Source of the DNA: UBA4416 sp044238845
Lineage (GTDB): Bacteria > Bacteroidota > Bacteroidia > B-17B0 > Aurantibacillaceae
NCBI GenBank assembly: GCA_044238845.1
Contig: JBIICN010000008.1
Location: 1-64,000, forward strand
DNA length: 64,000 nt
Direction: 5' to 3'
The position numbers were made by a program, and so were the translations under genes. Below the pieces are notes generated by a model, which saw nothing but the letters and a program-made list of their open reading frames with translations, had not been told where the DNA came from and did not search any database. The first letter of the stretch is position 1. Every line of letters starts with the position of its first letter. This document shows, in pieces, positions 24,551 through 32,246 of the stretch.

Positions 24551-25150
24551 TTATTTTGCTTTTGTAATCTCGATGTTAATATCTAATCTTACATCTTCAC
24601 TTACGGCAACACCTCCAGCTTCTAAAGCAGCATTCCATACTAAGCCATAATCTTTGCGATTTAAGGATCCTGTTACTTTAAAAGCATAGCGCTCCATTCC
24701 ATAAGGATCTTTTACAATTTTGGAAGCGCCGATAGCATTTAATGTCACAGATTTTGTAACACCATGCATGGTTAAATCACCAATTAAAGTATAAGTACCT
24801 TTTACTTTTCCTGGTTTCATAGATTTACTTACAAAAGTAATTTTTGGAAATTTAGCAACATCAAAAAAGTCAGGGCTTTTTAAGTGACCATCTCTTTTTT
24901 CATCATCCGTATTTATGCTTGCCGCATCAATCGAAAACTCAATTTTAGCATCTGTAAAATCTGCATCTGCTTTAGTTGAAGATACTTTTCCTTCATAAAT
25001 TTTAAATTTCCCTTCTGTTTCACTAACCATCATATGGGTTACGGCAAATCCTAATTTACTGTGAGATGCATCTACATTCCAGTTAGTTTGTGCTTTTGCA
25101 CTTAATGAAATAGCTGCTACAGCTATTAATGTTTTAAATGATGTTTTCAT
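24551..25150 (-). CDS. YceI-family periplasmic lipid-binding protein
   Basis: 199 residues. A signal peptide ends SAKAQ near residue 20. The rest is one YceI lipocalin-like domain: WNVDASHSKLGFAVTHMMVSE, GKFKIYEGKV, DAKIEFSIDAASINTDDEKRDGHLKSPDFFDVAKFP and ITFVSKS are classic blocks. YceI proteins bind isoprenoid-like lipids such as ubiquinone or carotenoid precursors in the periplasm. A palindromic operator sits over its promoter, and a marR gene is next to it. Confidence 0.93.
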   Translation of the reverse strand: MKTSFKTLIAVAAISLSAKAQTNWNVDASHSKLGFAVTHMMVSETEGKFKIYEGKVSSTKADADFTDAKIEFSIDAASINTDDEKRDGHLKSPDFFDVAKFPKITFVSKSMKPGKVKGTYTLIGDLTMHGVTKSVTLNAIGASKIVKDPYGMERYAFKVTGSLNRKDYGLVWNAALEAGGVAVSEDVRLDINIEITKAK

Positions 25151-25182
25151 AAATGTTTTTTTTGTTTTTATAAATTTCGATA

Positions 25183-25214
25183 CAAATATAAGTTATAACA
25201 TTATATGTTGTAAC
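25183..25214 (-). promoter_or_regulatory. yceI promoter with overlapping MarR-type operator
   Basis: Minus-strand -7 box TATATTTG covers 25183-25190. Directly upstream lies the palindrome GTTATAACAT (25192-25201), TAT, ATGTTGTAAC (25205-25214): 10-bp arms with one mismatch, the size and shape of MarR sites. A protein bound here would block RNA polymerase. Confidence 0.75.
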
Positions 25215-25257
25215 ATTTAATTTAAAATAATTGTTAATTTTTTATCTAGATTGTGAA

Positions 25258-25437
25258 AATAGAAACGCGGATTTGGCGGATAAATCGTATTAACAAAGAT
25301 TCTTTTATTCATTTATTCAGAATAATAAATCCTTTTGTGAAAAACAGGAACATCGATTTAATTGTATAAAAATAAAAGAGATTTCATTTTTTTAATCTGT
25401 GTAAATTACACAAATCCGTTTTATCCGCGTTCCTATT
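25258..25437. repeat. Dispersed terminal-inverted-repeat element, copy 4 (longest)
   Basis: Left end AATAGAAACGCGGAT (25258-25272) and right end ATCCGCGTTCCTATT (25423-25437) pair at 14 of 15 positions. The left interior repeats TTGGCGGAT and the right holds ACAAATCCGTTTTATCCGCG. At 180 bp it is longer than the other copies; AACAGGAACATCG near 25345 may be a remnant of an internal or nested end. Lies between divergent yceI and thrS. Confidence 0.85.
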
Positions 25438-25467
25438 AAAAATAATATCACATTAAAAAAATACTTA

Positions 25468-25475
25468 TATCTTTG
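25468..25475 (+). promoter_or_regulatory. -7 promoter box of the thrS operon
   Basis: TATCTTTG matches TAnnTTTG and predicts transcription starting near 25480, leaving about 40 nt of leader. No good -33 TTTG is seen at the usual spacing. Confidence 0.6.
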
Positions 25476-25491
25476 TTCCCCTAAATTAAAA

Positions 25492-25509
25492 CCCACATTT
25501 GTAAGTGGG
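25492..25509 (+). promoter_or_regulatory. Leader hairpin resembling the tRNA-Thr anticodon arm
   Basis: CCCAC / GTGGG forms a 5-bp stem around the loop ATTTGTAA, ending 9 bases before the thrS ATG. TTTGTAA is what an anticodon loop of tRNA-Thr(UGU) would read (U33, anticodon UGU, purines 37-38), with one extra loop base. In E. coli, ThrRS represses its own mRNA by binding such mimics. An alternative pairing GTTCCC (25475-25480) / GGGAAC (25507-25512) competes if transcription starts early enough. Confidence 0.45.
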
Positions 25510-25518
25510 AACAACATT

Positions 25519-27468
25519 ATGATAAAAATAACTCTACCAGATGGTTCCATCCGCGAATACCCAAAAGGAACAAGCTCGATGCAAGTTGCACAGAGCATTA
25601 GCGAAGGATTAGCACGAAATGTGCTTTCAGCAAAAGTTAACGGCGAAGTAATTGACGCTAACAGAGCAATTAATCAAGATAGCACACTTAGCTTATTAAC
25701 TTGGAATGATGATGAAGGGAAAAATACTCTTTGGCATTCATCAGCTCACTTATTAGCAGAGGCTTTAGAGGCACTGTATCCAAATGTAAAATTTTGGGTT
25801 GGTCCGCCATTAGAAAATGGTTTTTATTACGATGTTGATTTGAATGGAGAAACATTAACGCCTGCAGATTTTGAAAAAATTGAAGCAAAAATGTTAGAGT
25901 TAGCTCGTCAAAATAACGAATACAAACGTATTGATATCAGTAAAGCTGACGCTATTAAATATTTTACCGATAAAGGGGATCACTATAAGTTAGATTTATT
26001 AGAACGTTTAGAGGATGGAAACATTTCTTTATATAATCAAGGTAATTTTACTGATTTATGTCGTGGGCCACATATTCCAAACACAGGTTTTATTAAAGCG
26101 GTTAAGGTTTTAAATATTGCTGGTGCTTATTGGAAAGGCGACGAAAAAAACAAAATGTTAACTCGTATTTACGGTATTGCCTTTACTAAGGATAAAGAAC
26201 TAAAAGAATATTTAGTTTTATTGGAAGAAGCAAAAAAACGAGATCATCGTAAGCTTGGTAAGGAGTTAGAACTATTTACTTTCTCTGAAAAAGTGGGACT
26301 TGGTTTACCATTGTGGTTGCCAAAAGGCGCTATGTTGCGAGAGCGTTTAATTCAGTTTATGCAAAAGGCACAAATGAAAGCAGGCTACTTGCCAGTTGTT
26401 ACGCCGCATATTGCTCAAAAAGAATTATATGTATGTTCTGGTCACTACGAAAAATATGGGGCCGATTCATTTCAACCTATTAAAACGCCACATGAAGGTG
26501 AGGAGTTTTATTTAAAACCAATGAATTGTCCTCATCACTGCGAGATTTATAAATCGTCTCCTAAATCATATAAAGATTTACCCGTGCGTTACGCAGAGTT
26601 TGGCACAGTTTATCGTTACGAACAAAAAGGAGAATTACACGGTTTAACTCGTGTACGAGGTTTTACTCAAGACGATGCGCATTTATTCGTTCGTCCAGAT
26701 CAAGTAAAAGAAGAATTTTTAAAAGTGATTGATTTAGTTTTATATGTTTTTAATGCGTTAGATTTTAAAGATTATACAGCTCAAGTATCATTAAGAGATC
26801 CTGAAAACAAAACGAAATATATTGGTTCTGATGAAAATTGGGCTTTAGCCGAACAAGCCATTATTGATTCAGCAGCTGAAAAAGGATTGAGAACGGTTGT
26901 TGAACTGGGGGAAGCTGCTTTTTATGGTCCGAAATTGGATTTTATGGTAAAAGACGCTTTAGGTCGTAAATGGCAATTAGGAACTATTCAGGTAGATTAT
27001 AATTTACCTGAACGCTTTGAATTGGAATATACAGGATCGGATAACTTAAAACACCGTCCAGTTATGATTCATAGGGCGCCATTTGGAAGTTTAGAACGTT
27101 TCATAGCGGTTTTAATCGAACATTGTGGAGGTAATTTTCCATTATGGTTAACTCCAGATCAGTATGCTATTTTACCGATTAGTGAAAAATATAACGATTA
27201 TGCAAAAAAAGTTTCAGAATTATTAAATATTTCCGATATTCGCGGCCTTGTTGATGATAGAAATGAAAAAATAGGGAAGAAAATTCGCGACAATGAAGTA
27301 AACAAAATACCGTTTATGTTAGTTGTTGGCGAAAAAGAAGCAGAAGAAGGAACAGTTGCAGTAAGGGAACATGGCAAAGGAGATATAGGAACAATGACTA
27401 TTGAAGACTTTGCAAAACTCATACAGACAAACATTGACAATGATTTTAAACAAAAAACAATTAATTAA
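25519..27468 (+). CDS. thrS: Threonyl-tRNA synthetase
   Basis: 649 residues with all expected domains: TGS (1 to about 61, ITLPDGSIREYPKG), an editing domain with HSSAHLLAEAL and CRGPHIP, a class II catalytic core (MNCPHHCEIYK with a zinc Cys, motif 2 RYAEFGTVYRYEQKGELHGLTR, motif 3 HRAPFGSLERFIAVLIEH), and the anticodon-binding domain (about 545-640). It charges tRNA-Thr and edits Ser. First gene of the thrS-infC-rpmI-rplT operon. Confidence 0.98.
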   Translation: MIKITLPDGSIREYPKGTSSMQVAQSISEGLARNVLSAKVNGEVIDANRAINQDSTLSLLTWNDDEGKNTLWHSSAHLLAEALEALYPNVKFWVGPPLENGFYYDVDLNGETLTPADFEKIEAKMLELARQNNEYKRIDISKADAIKYFTDKGDHYKLDLLERLEDGNISLYNQGNFTDLCRGPHIPNTGFIKAVKVLNIAGAYWKGDEKNKMLTRIYGIAFTKDKELKEYLVLLEEAKKRDHRKLGKELELFTFSEKVGLGLPLWLPKGAMLRERLIQFMQKAQMKAGYLPVVTPHIAQKELYVCSGHYEKYGADSFQPIKTPHEGEEFYLKPMNCPHHCEIYKSSPKSYKDLPVRYAEFGTVYRYEQKGELHGLTRVRGFTQDDAHLFVRPDQVKEEFLKVIDLVLYVFNALDFKDYTAQVSLRDPENKTKYIGSDENWALAEQAIIDSAAEKGLRTVVELGEAAFYGPKLDFMVKDALGRKWQLGTIQVDYNLPERFELEYTGSDNLKHRPVMIHRAPFGSLERFIAVLIEHCGGNFPLWLTPDQYAILPISEKYNDYAKKVSELLNISDIRGLVDDRNEKIGKKIRDNEVNKIPFMLVVGEKEAEEGTVAVREHGKGDIGTMTIEDFAKLIQTNIDNDFKQKTIN

Positions 27469-27480
27469 TAATTAAAAAGC

Positions 27481-27493
27481 GGAGGTAGTTATT
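27481..27493 (+). promoter_or_regulatory. Shine-Dalgarno and AUU start of infC
   Basis: GGAGGT at 27481-27486, four bases, then ATT at 27491. This is the only full-strength Shine-Dalgarno noticed at a gene start in this window; the other starts show AT-rich leaders. It decides the infC start. Confidence 0.85.
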
Positions 27494-28144
27494 AGCGTTT
27501 TTAAGAAACCAATAAACAACAACAACAAAAACACAGGCCCAGTAAAGCCTGGTACTGTTGCACCCGGACAAACACCAGTTGTAAAGCGTCCTCGTGGATT
27601 AAGAGAAGGCTTTAAACGTCCTGGAGTTAGAGAAGATGCGCATCGCATCAATAAAAACATCAGAAATACGCCTAAAGTGCGTGTGGTTGGTGATGATATT
27701 GAAGCAGGTGTTTATACGATTGAAGAGGCGATTAAAATGGCCGAAGAAATTGGGGTAGATTTGGTAGAAATCGCTCCAAATGTTGATCCTCCAGTTTGTA
27801 AAATTATTGATTACGGTAAATATTTATACGAATTAAAAAAGAAAGCAAAAGAAGTAAAAGCAAAAGCATCTAAAGTTGTTGTAAAAGACATTCGCTTTGG
27901 ACCGCATACAGATGAGCATGATTATTTATTTAAGAAAAATCACGCGATGAAGTTTTTACAAGATGGATGCAAGGTAAAAGCATTTGTGTTTTTTAGAGGA
28001 CGAGAAATTGTTTTTAAAGAACAAGGTACTATATTATTATTGCGTTTTGCGTCTGAATTAGAAGAGTGGGGCAAAGCAGAACAATTGCCAGTTTTAGAGG
28101 GTAAAAAAATGTTAATGGTTTTAGCTCCCAAAAAAACAAAATAA
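27491..28144 (+). CDS. infC: Translation initiation factor IF-3, AUU start codon
   Basis: Binds the 30S subunit, blocks premature 50S joining and rejects poor start codons. The IF-3 fold runs from INKNIRNTPKVRVVG through AGVYTIEEAIKMAEE, VDLVEIAPNVDPPVCKIIDYGKYLYE, then a lysine linker and the C-terminal domain (VVKDIRFGPHTDEHDY, VKAFVFFRGREI). No in-frame ATG, GTG or TTG lies between the stop at 27473 and the GTG at 27677, and the latter would remove the start of the N-terminal domain. ATT at 27491 follows a strong Shine-Dalgarno sequence and gives 217 residues. The first 50 or so residues are an Asn/Pro/Lys/Arg-rich extension (PINNNNKNTGPVKPG) not found in E. coli IF-3. Confidence 0.93.
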   Translation: MSVFKKPINNNNKNTGPVKPGTVAPGQTPVVKRPRGLREGFKRPGVREDAHRINKNIRNTPKVRVVGDDIEAGVYTIEEAIKMAEEIGVDLVEIAPNVDPPVCKIIDYGKYLYELKKKAKEVKAKASKVVVKDIRFGPHTDEHDYLFKKNHAMKFLQDGCKVKAFVFFRGREIVFKEQGTILLLRFASELEEWGKAEQLPVLEGKKMLMVLAPKKTK

Positions 28145-28182
28145 TTAAAGAGAGTACTAACAAATAAATAAATAAAAACAAA

Positions 28183-28377
28183 ATGCCAAAAATGAAAACA
28201 AACTCTAGTGCAAAGAAGAGATTCTCTGTAACTGGGACCGGCAAAATCAAAAGAAAACATGCTTTCAAAAGTCATATCTTGACTAAGAAAACAACTAAAG
28301 GAAAACGTGCGTTAACCAAATCAGGCTTAGTACATGAGCGTGATATGAATAACATCAAGTTTTTATTAGCAATGTAA
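28183..28377 (+). CDS. rpmI: 50S ribosomal protein L35
   Basis: 64 residues, very basic: MPKMKTNSSAKKRF, GKIKRKHAFKSHILTKKT and GLVHERDMNNIKFLLAM are the usual L35 blocks. Third gene of the operon, 38 bases after infC, with no Shine-Dalgarno. Confidence 0.97.
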   Translation: MPKMKTNSSAKKRFSVTGTGKIKRKHAFKSHILTKKTTKGKRALTKSGLVHERDMNNIKFLLAM

Positions 28378-28475
28378 TCTTTACATTACCCGGTACAACG
28401 GTTATTAAATTAACCAGAAACTACGTTTTAAAAGCGCTAAAAATTAGCCACGTAAAATCAAAAAATTAAAAAGAA
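28378..28475 (+). promoter_or_regulatory. rpmI-rplT intercistronic leader with hairpins
   Basis: 98 bases without a gene. GGTTA / TAACC forms a hairpin (about 28399-28414). Downstream, TACG...CGTA around GCGCTAA / TTAGC can form a second stem (about 28424-28455). The length and structure would suit an autogenous L20-binding site, as known in other bacteria, but sequence alone does not show it. Confidence 0.35.
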
Positions 28476-28820
28476 ATGCCACGTTCAGTCAATCACGTAG
28501 CGAGTAGAGCTCGCAGAAAGAAAATCCTTAATTTAACTAAAGGTTATTGGGGTGCTAGAGGTAATGTTTGGACAATTGCCAAAAATACCCTAGAAAAAGG
28601 TTTAACATACGCGTACCGCGATCGTAAAAACAAAAAACGTACAATGCGTTCTTTATGGATTCAACGTATCAATGCAGGTGTGCGTCAATACGGAATGAGC
28701 TATTCTGAATTCATCGGAAAAGTAAACGCTAAAAATATCAACTTAAACCGTAAAGTATTAGCTGATTTAGCAATGAATCATCCAGAAGCTTTTAAAGCTG
28801 TTGTTGATCAAGTAAAATAA
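28476..28820 (+). CDS. rplT: 50S ribosomal protein L20
   Basis: 114 residues: PRSVNHVASRARRKKILNLT, GYWGARGNVWTIAKN and WIQRINAGVRQYGMSYSEFI are canonical. It binds 23S rRNA early in 50S assembly and in several bacteria represses its own operon. Last gene of the operon, closed by a terminator. Confidence 0.98.
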   Translation: MPRSVNHVASRARRKKILNLTKGYWGARGNVWTIAKNTLEKGLTYAYRDRKNKKRTMRSLWIQRINAGVRQYGMSYSEFIGKVNAKNINLNRKVLADLAMNHPEAFKAVVDQVK

Positions 28821-28840
28821 TCAGTCGTTTATATTGAACT

Positions 28841-28872
28841 GAAAGGCAATCTGTTAAGGATTGCCTTTTTTA
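28841..28872 (+). terminator. Terminator of the thrS-infC-rpmI-rplT operon
   Basis: Perfect 10-bp stem AAAGGCAATC (28842-28851) / GATTGCCTTT (28859-28868) and a T run. Confidence 0.92.
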
Positions 28873-28957
28873 TTTAATCTAAAATTAATATGTTAAAAAT
28901 TTGATATTTCATAAATTTTGACTTAATTTGAAGATAAACCAACTAAAAAATATATTT

Positions 28958-29350
28958 ATGGGAAAAGTAAAAGGCAAAGTTAGAATTGGCGGCGATGGCG
29001 GAATGCTAGGCTACAAGAATGACGCAGGAGAAAAATTAGAAATTCAATACAATCAGCCATATTCTTCGGAAATTGGTTTGGCTGTTAATACTAGAGTATC
29101 TTTTAATATCGTATCTACAGAAAAAGGTGATATGGCAGTAGCTGTTTCTCCTGTTTGTAAAGCTACAATTACAGATATTAGCTACGATACTGGGTCAGGA
29201 AGCCTAACTGAAACAGAATCAGGTATTAAATACCCTTTTACTCAAAACTATTTAAAAGAATCAGGTTTCCAACTAAATCAAGTGGTTACTTATAATTTAA
29301 TTACTACAAAAGACGGAAATTTAAGAGCTGTTTGTTTAGAACAAGCATAA
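28958..29350 (+). CDS. Small protein of two OB/cold-shock-like repeats
   Basis: 130 residues from the ATG at 28958 (MGKVKGKVRIGGDGGMLGY); the frame opens with a TTG at 28928. Two similar halves can be seen: KVKGKVRIGGDGG...VNTRVSFNIVSTEKGDMAVAV and KATITDISYDTGSG...LNQVVTYNLITTKDGNLRAVCL. Each resembles a cold-shock domain (opening beta strand, Gly-rich turn, VxFNxxxxxxGxxAxxV end) but lacks the RNP motifs FGFI and VFVH. A nucleic-acid role is possible but not shown. A terminator follows. Confidence 0.65.
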   Translation: MGKVKGKVRIGGDGGMLGYKNDAGEKLEIQYNQPYSSEIGLAVNTRVSFNIVSTEKGDMAVAVSPVCKATITDISYDTGSGSLTETESGIKYPFTQNYLKESGFQLNQVVTYNLITTKDGNLRAVCLEQA

Positions 29351-29363
29351 TTATTAATTAATA

Positions 29364-29399
29364 TAAAAGGCTGTTGCATTAGCAACAGCTTTTTTTTTA
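29364..29399 (+). terminator. Terminator directly against the next start codon
   Basis: Perfect 8-bp stem GCTGTTGC (29370-29377) / GCAACAGC (29382-29389) and a nine-T run that ends one base before the ATG of the SpoIIE phosphatase gene at 29401. Confidence 0.88.
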
Positions 29400-29400
29400 G

Positions 29401-31470
29401 ATGAAAGAAAAAGAACAATATTTAAAGTTAAAATGCCATTTTATTTTAATTACCCTATTTATGGTGAGTTATGTAAATGCTCAAATAGATAGCGTTAATC
29501 AACTTATATTAAAAGAAACAAATGATGTAAAGAAAATTGAAATACTTCTTCAATCATGTAAAACATATTCAAATTCTCAAATTACTTTACAATTTTCAAA
29601 ACAGGCATATTCTATTGCTAACCAAATTAAAAACGGCAGATTGGTTGCAAAAACCGCTGAGCAGGTAGCGATTTCTTACTTTGTAAATCAGGAAACGGAT
29701 TCTGTAAAAAAATATTTGACTATTGCGGAGGACTTGTATCTAAATAATAATGATAAAGTTGGATTATATGATATTCTTTTTTATCAAACAAAGTTCTATT
29801 TAAGTTTAGGGGATACAAAAAAAGCATTTGATATTAATAAAAATTTAATTGCTATTGCCGAAAGCCTAAATGATAATGAAAAACTTGCAAATGCTTATAG
29901 TAGGATGGGTGCTTTGTTTATTAAAATTAATGACAACGACAAAGCAATTTCATATTTTGGAAAATCACTAAAATTATTTAAACAGTTAAAAAATTTAGCA
30001 GGTATTGAAAGAGTTTATAAACAAATGGGGGATGCCTATTATGGTAAATCATTTTATGACTTAGCGATAGAGTGTTATGAAAGAGGGCTAGAAGCGAATA
30101 AAAATACAAATAATGAGGAGCTCAAAAGCAGTATCCTAGTCGGAATAGGAAATGTATATTATGAGTTAAATAATAACGAAAAAGCTTTGTTTTTTTATAC
30201 CGAAGCATCTAAATTAAAAACAAAGGATAATCTAATTATCAAGAACAATATAGCTTCTGTATTAATGAATATGGATCGATATAAAGAAGCAAAGCCATAT
30301 TTATTAGAATATTATTATTCTTCTACAGGTCCTTCAGATAAAGCTATTGGAGCCTTTAATTTAGCTCAAACTTACGAGCAATTAGAAGACTTTAATAGCG
30401 CAATGGACTTTATGGATATCTATGTGCGAATTAATGATTCATTAAATGATGCAAAGTATAAAAGCAATTTATCTGAAATTGAAGCTAAATACAGAAATGA
30501 GCAACAAGAAGAACAAAATATTTTATTAAAAGAGCGTTTAAAAAATAAGTCACTTCAAATTTATTTTGCGCTAGCGGCTATTTTATTATTAGCAGGTTTG
30601 GCATTTTTTATTTTTAGAGGATTGCGTCAAAAAAACAAAGCTAATATAGTACTTGCCGAAAAAAACAAAATTATTGAGGAAAAAAGTGTTATTGTTGAAG
30701 AACAGCACAAGGATATAACAGATAGTATAAAATACGCTCAACGTATTCAGCAAGCTATTTTACCACCCGATAAATTATGGAGTAATATATTACCTCAATC
30801 TTTTGTTTTTTATCAACCTAAAGATATTTTAAGTGGTGACTTTTATTGGATTGAAGAAACAACAGAACATATATTTGTTGCGGCGGCAGACTGCACAGGG
30901 CATGGTGTGCCAGGTGCATTAATGAGTATAGTAAACTATAATTTATTAAATAGAGCTGTTTTAGAACATGGCTTAACGGATGCTGGTGCTATTTTAGATT
31001 CAGTTAATAAGTATCTTACATTATCATTACATCAAACTTACCAAGAATCAGCAGTAAGAGATGGAATGGATGTGTCACTTTGTGTAATTAATAAGACTAC
31101 TAAAAAGATGAATTTTGCAGGAGCCTTTAATTCTATTTATTTAATTAGAAATAATGAGATACAAGAGTTAATACCTGATAAACAACCTGTAGGCGCATTT
31201 ATAGAGGATAATATTAAACCATTCAAAAATCAATTATTTCAATTAATTGAAAATGATGTCATATACATGTTTACTGATGGTTTTGCCGATCAATTTGGTG
31301 GGCCAAAAGGTAAAAAATATAAGTACAAACAAATGCAGCAATTGCTTTTAGAATCTTACACAAAATCATTTGCGGAGCAAAAACAGGTTGTTACAAAATC
31401 TATTAATGAATGGAAAGGTAATTTAGAACAAGTGGATGATATATTATTGCTTGGTTATAAAATTATTTAA
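29401..31470 (+). CDS. TPR-repeat SpoIIE-type (PP2C) Ser/Thr phosphatase
   Basis: 689 residues. An N-terminal signal region (about 10-28, ending VNAQ) exports a TPR sensor domain of about six repeats (about 60-350; clear examples at NEKLANAYSRMGALFIKINDNDKA and ERVYKQMGDAYYGKSFYDLA). A membrane helix (about 388-407, IYFALAAILLLAGLAFFIF) and a short coiled coil follow. The cytoplasmic PP2C domain (about 440-689) has metal ligands in SGDFYWIEE, AADCTGHGVPGALMS, DGMDVSL and MFTDGFADQFGG. It should dephosphorylate an antagonist protein such as a SiaC or STAS protein in response to a periplasmic cue. Its 3' end overlaps the convergent TSUP gene by 4 bases. Confidence 0.9.
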   Translation: MKEKEQYLKLKCHFILITLFMVSYVNAQIDSVNQLILKETNDVKKIEILLQSCKTYSNSQITLQFSKQAYSIANQIKNGRLVAKTAEQVAISYFVNQETDSVKKYLTIAEDLYLNNNDKVGLYDILFYQTKFYLSLGDTKKAFDINKNLIAIAESLNDNEKLANAYSRMGALFIKINDNDKAISYFGKSLKLFKQLKNLAGIERVYKQMGDAYYGKSFYDLAIECYERGLEANKNTNNEELKSSILVGIGNVYYELNNNEKALFFYTEASKLKTKDNLIIKNNIASVLMNMDRYKEAKPYLLEYYYSSTGPSDKAIGAFNLAQTYEQLEDFNSAMDFMDIYVRINDSLNDAKYKSNLSEIEAKYRNEQQEEQNILLKERLKNKSLQIYFALAAILLLAGLAFFIFRGLRQKNKANIVLAEKNKIIEEKSVIVEEQHKDITDSIKYAQRIQQAILPPDKLWSNILPQSFVFYQPKDILSGDFYWIEETTEHIFVAAADCTGHGVPGALMSIVNYNLLNRAVLEHGLTDAGAILDSVNKYLTLSLHQTYQESAVRDGMDVSLCVINKTTKKMNFAGAFNSIYLIRNNEIQELIPDKQPVGAFIEDNIKPFKNQLFQLIENDVIYMFTDGFADQFGGPKGKKYKYKQMQQLLLESYTKSFAEQKQVVTKSINEWKGNLEQVDDILLLGYKII

Positions 31471-32246
31471 CCCAAGAATCCTATCATCATTAATAAAGCT
31501 ATCATTACCATAAAGATGGTGACAAACCATTTTAAAAAACTAAGTGTTGTTTTCTTTAATAATTTATTGCCAATATAAGCTCCTAAAAAGGCCGCAATAA
31601 CAGCAATTATTAAAATAGTGGCATTGCTTTTTACATTTGCAAAATCAAAAGTAATGGCATATACACTTATTCTAGCTATATCAACAGCACAAGCAATAGC
31701 AGTTCCTGTTGCTACAAACGATTCTTTACTTAATTGCAGTTGAATTAAAAAAGCACTTCTTAAAGCGCCTTGATGACCGCTTAAACCACCAAAAAAGCCG
31801 CTTAATAAACCGCCAAAAGTTAATTTATTCTGGTTAAAACTTAAGTTTTTGAAATACGGAATTACTTCAAAAAACGAAAAGAATATAATGAGTAAACCTA
31901 TGATAATATTAAATAAACTGATGGAAAATGTATGATTGTTTAATTGGTAAGAACCTAAAATAATAGATTGATTAGAAATTAATTTTAATAAATAGGCTCC
32001 CAAAATAGCCGCTAGTAATGAAGGGATTCCAAATTTCAAAACAACTTGCCAATTAATATTTTTATATACTAATCCAATTTTAAAAACATTATTTAAAAAA
32101 TGAACTATTGCTGTTAATCCAACAGCTATGGGCGCATCGTAATAAATGGTAAATACTGGCAGTAAAATAGTTCCTAAACCAAAGCCAGAAAAAAACGTTA
32201 AAATTGATGCTAATAAAGCAGTTAAAGGAATTAAGAAAATAGACAT
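31467..32246 (-). CDS. TSUP family (TauE/SafE) membrane transporter
   Basis: 259 residues with about eight membrane helices in two related halves; GFGLGTILLPVFTIYYDAPIAVGLTAIVHFLNN and FGGLLSGFFGGLSGHQGALRSAFLI are the paired signatures of the family. Members export sulfite, sulfonates or other organic anions. The substrate here is unknown. Its ATG overlaps the last base of the kinase stop codon (TAATG), so the two are translationally linked. Confidence 0.88.
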   Translation of the reverse strand: MSIFLIPLTALLASILTFFSGFGLGTILLPVFTIYYDAPIAVGLTAIVHFLNNVFKIGLVYKNINWQVVLKFGIPSLLAAILGAYLLKLISNQSIILGSYQLNNHTFSISLFNIIIGLLIIFFSFFEVIPYFKNLSFNQNKLTFGGLLSGFFGGLSGHQGALRSAFLIQLQLSKESFVATGTAIACAVDIARISVYAITFDFANVKSNATILIIAVIAAFLGAYIGNKLLKKTTLSFLKWFVTIFMVMIALLMMIGFLG

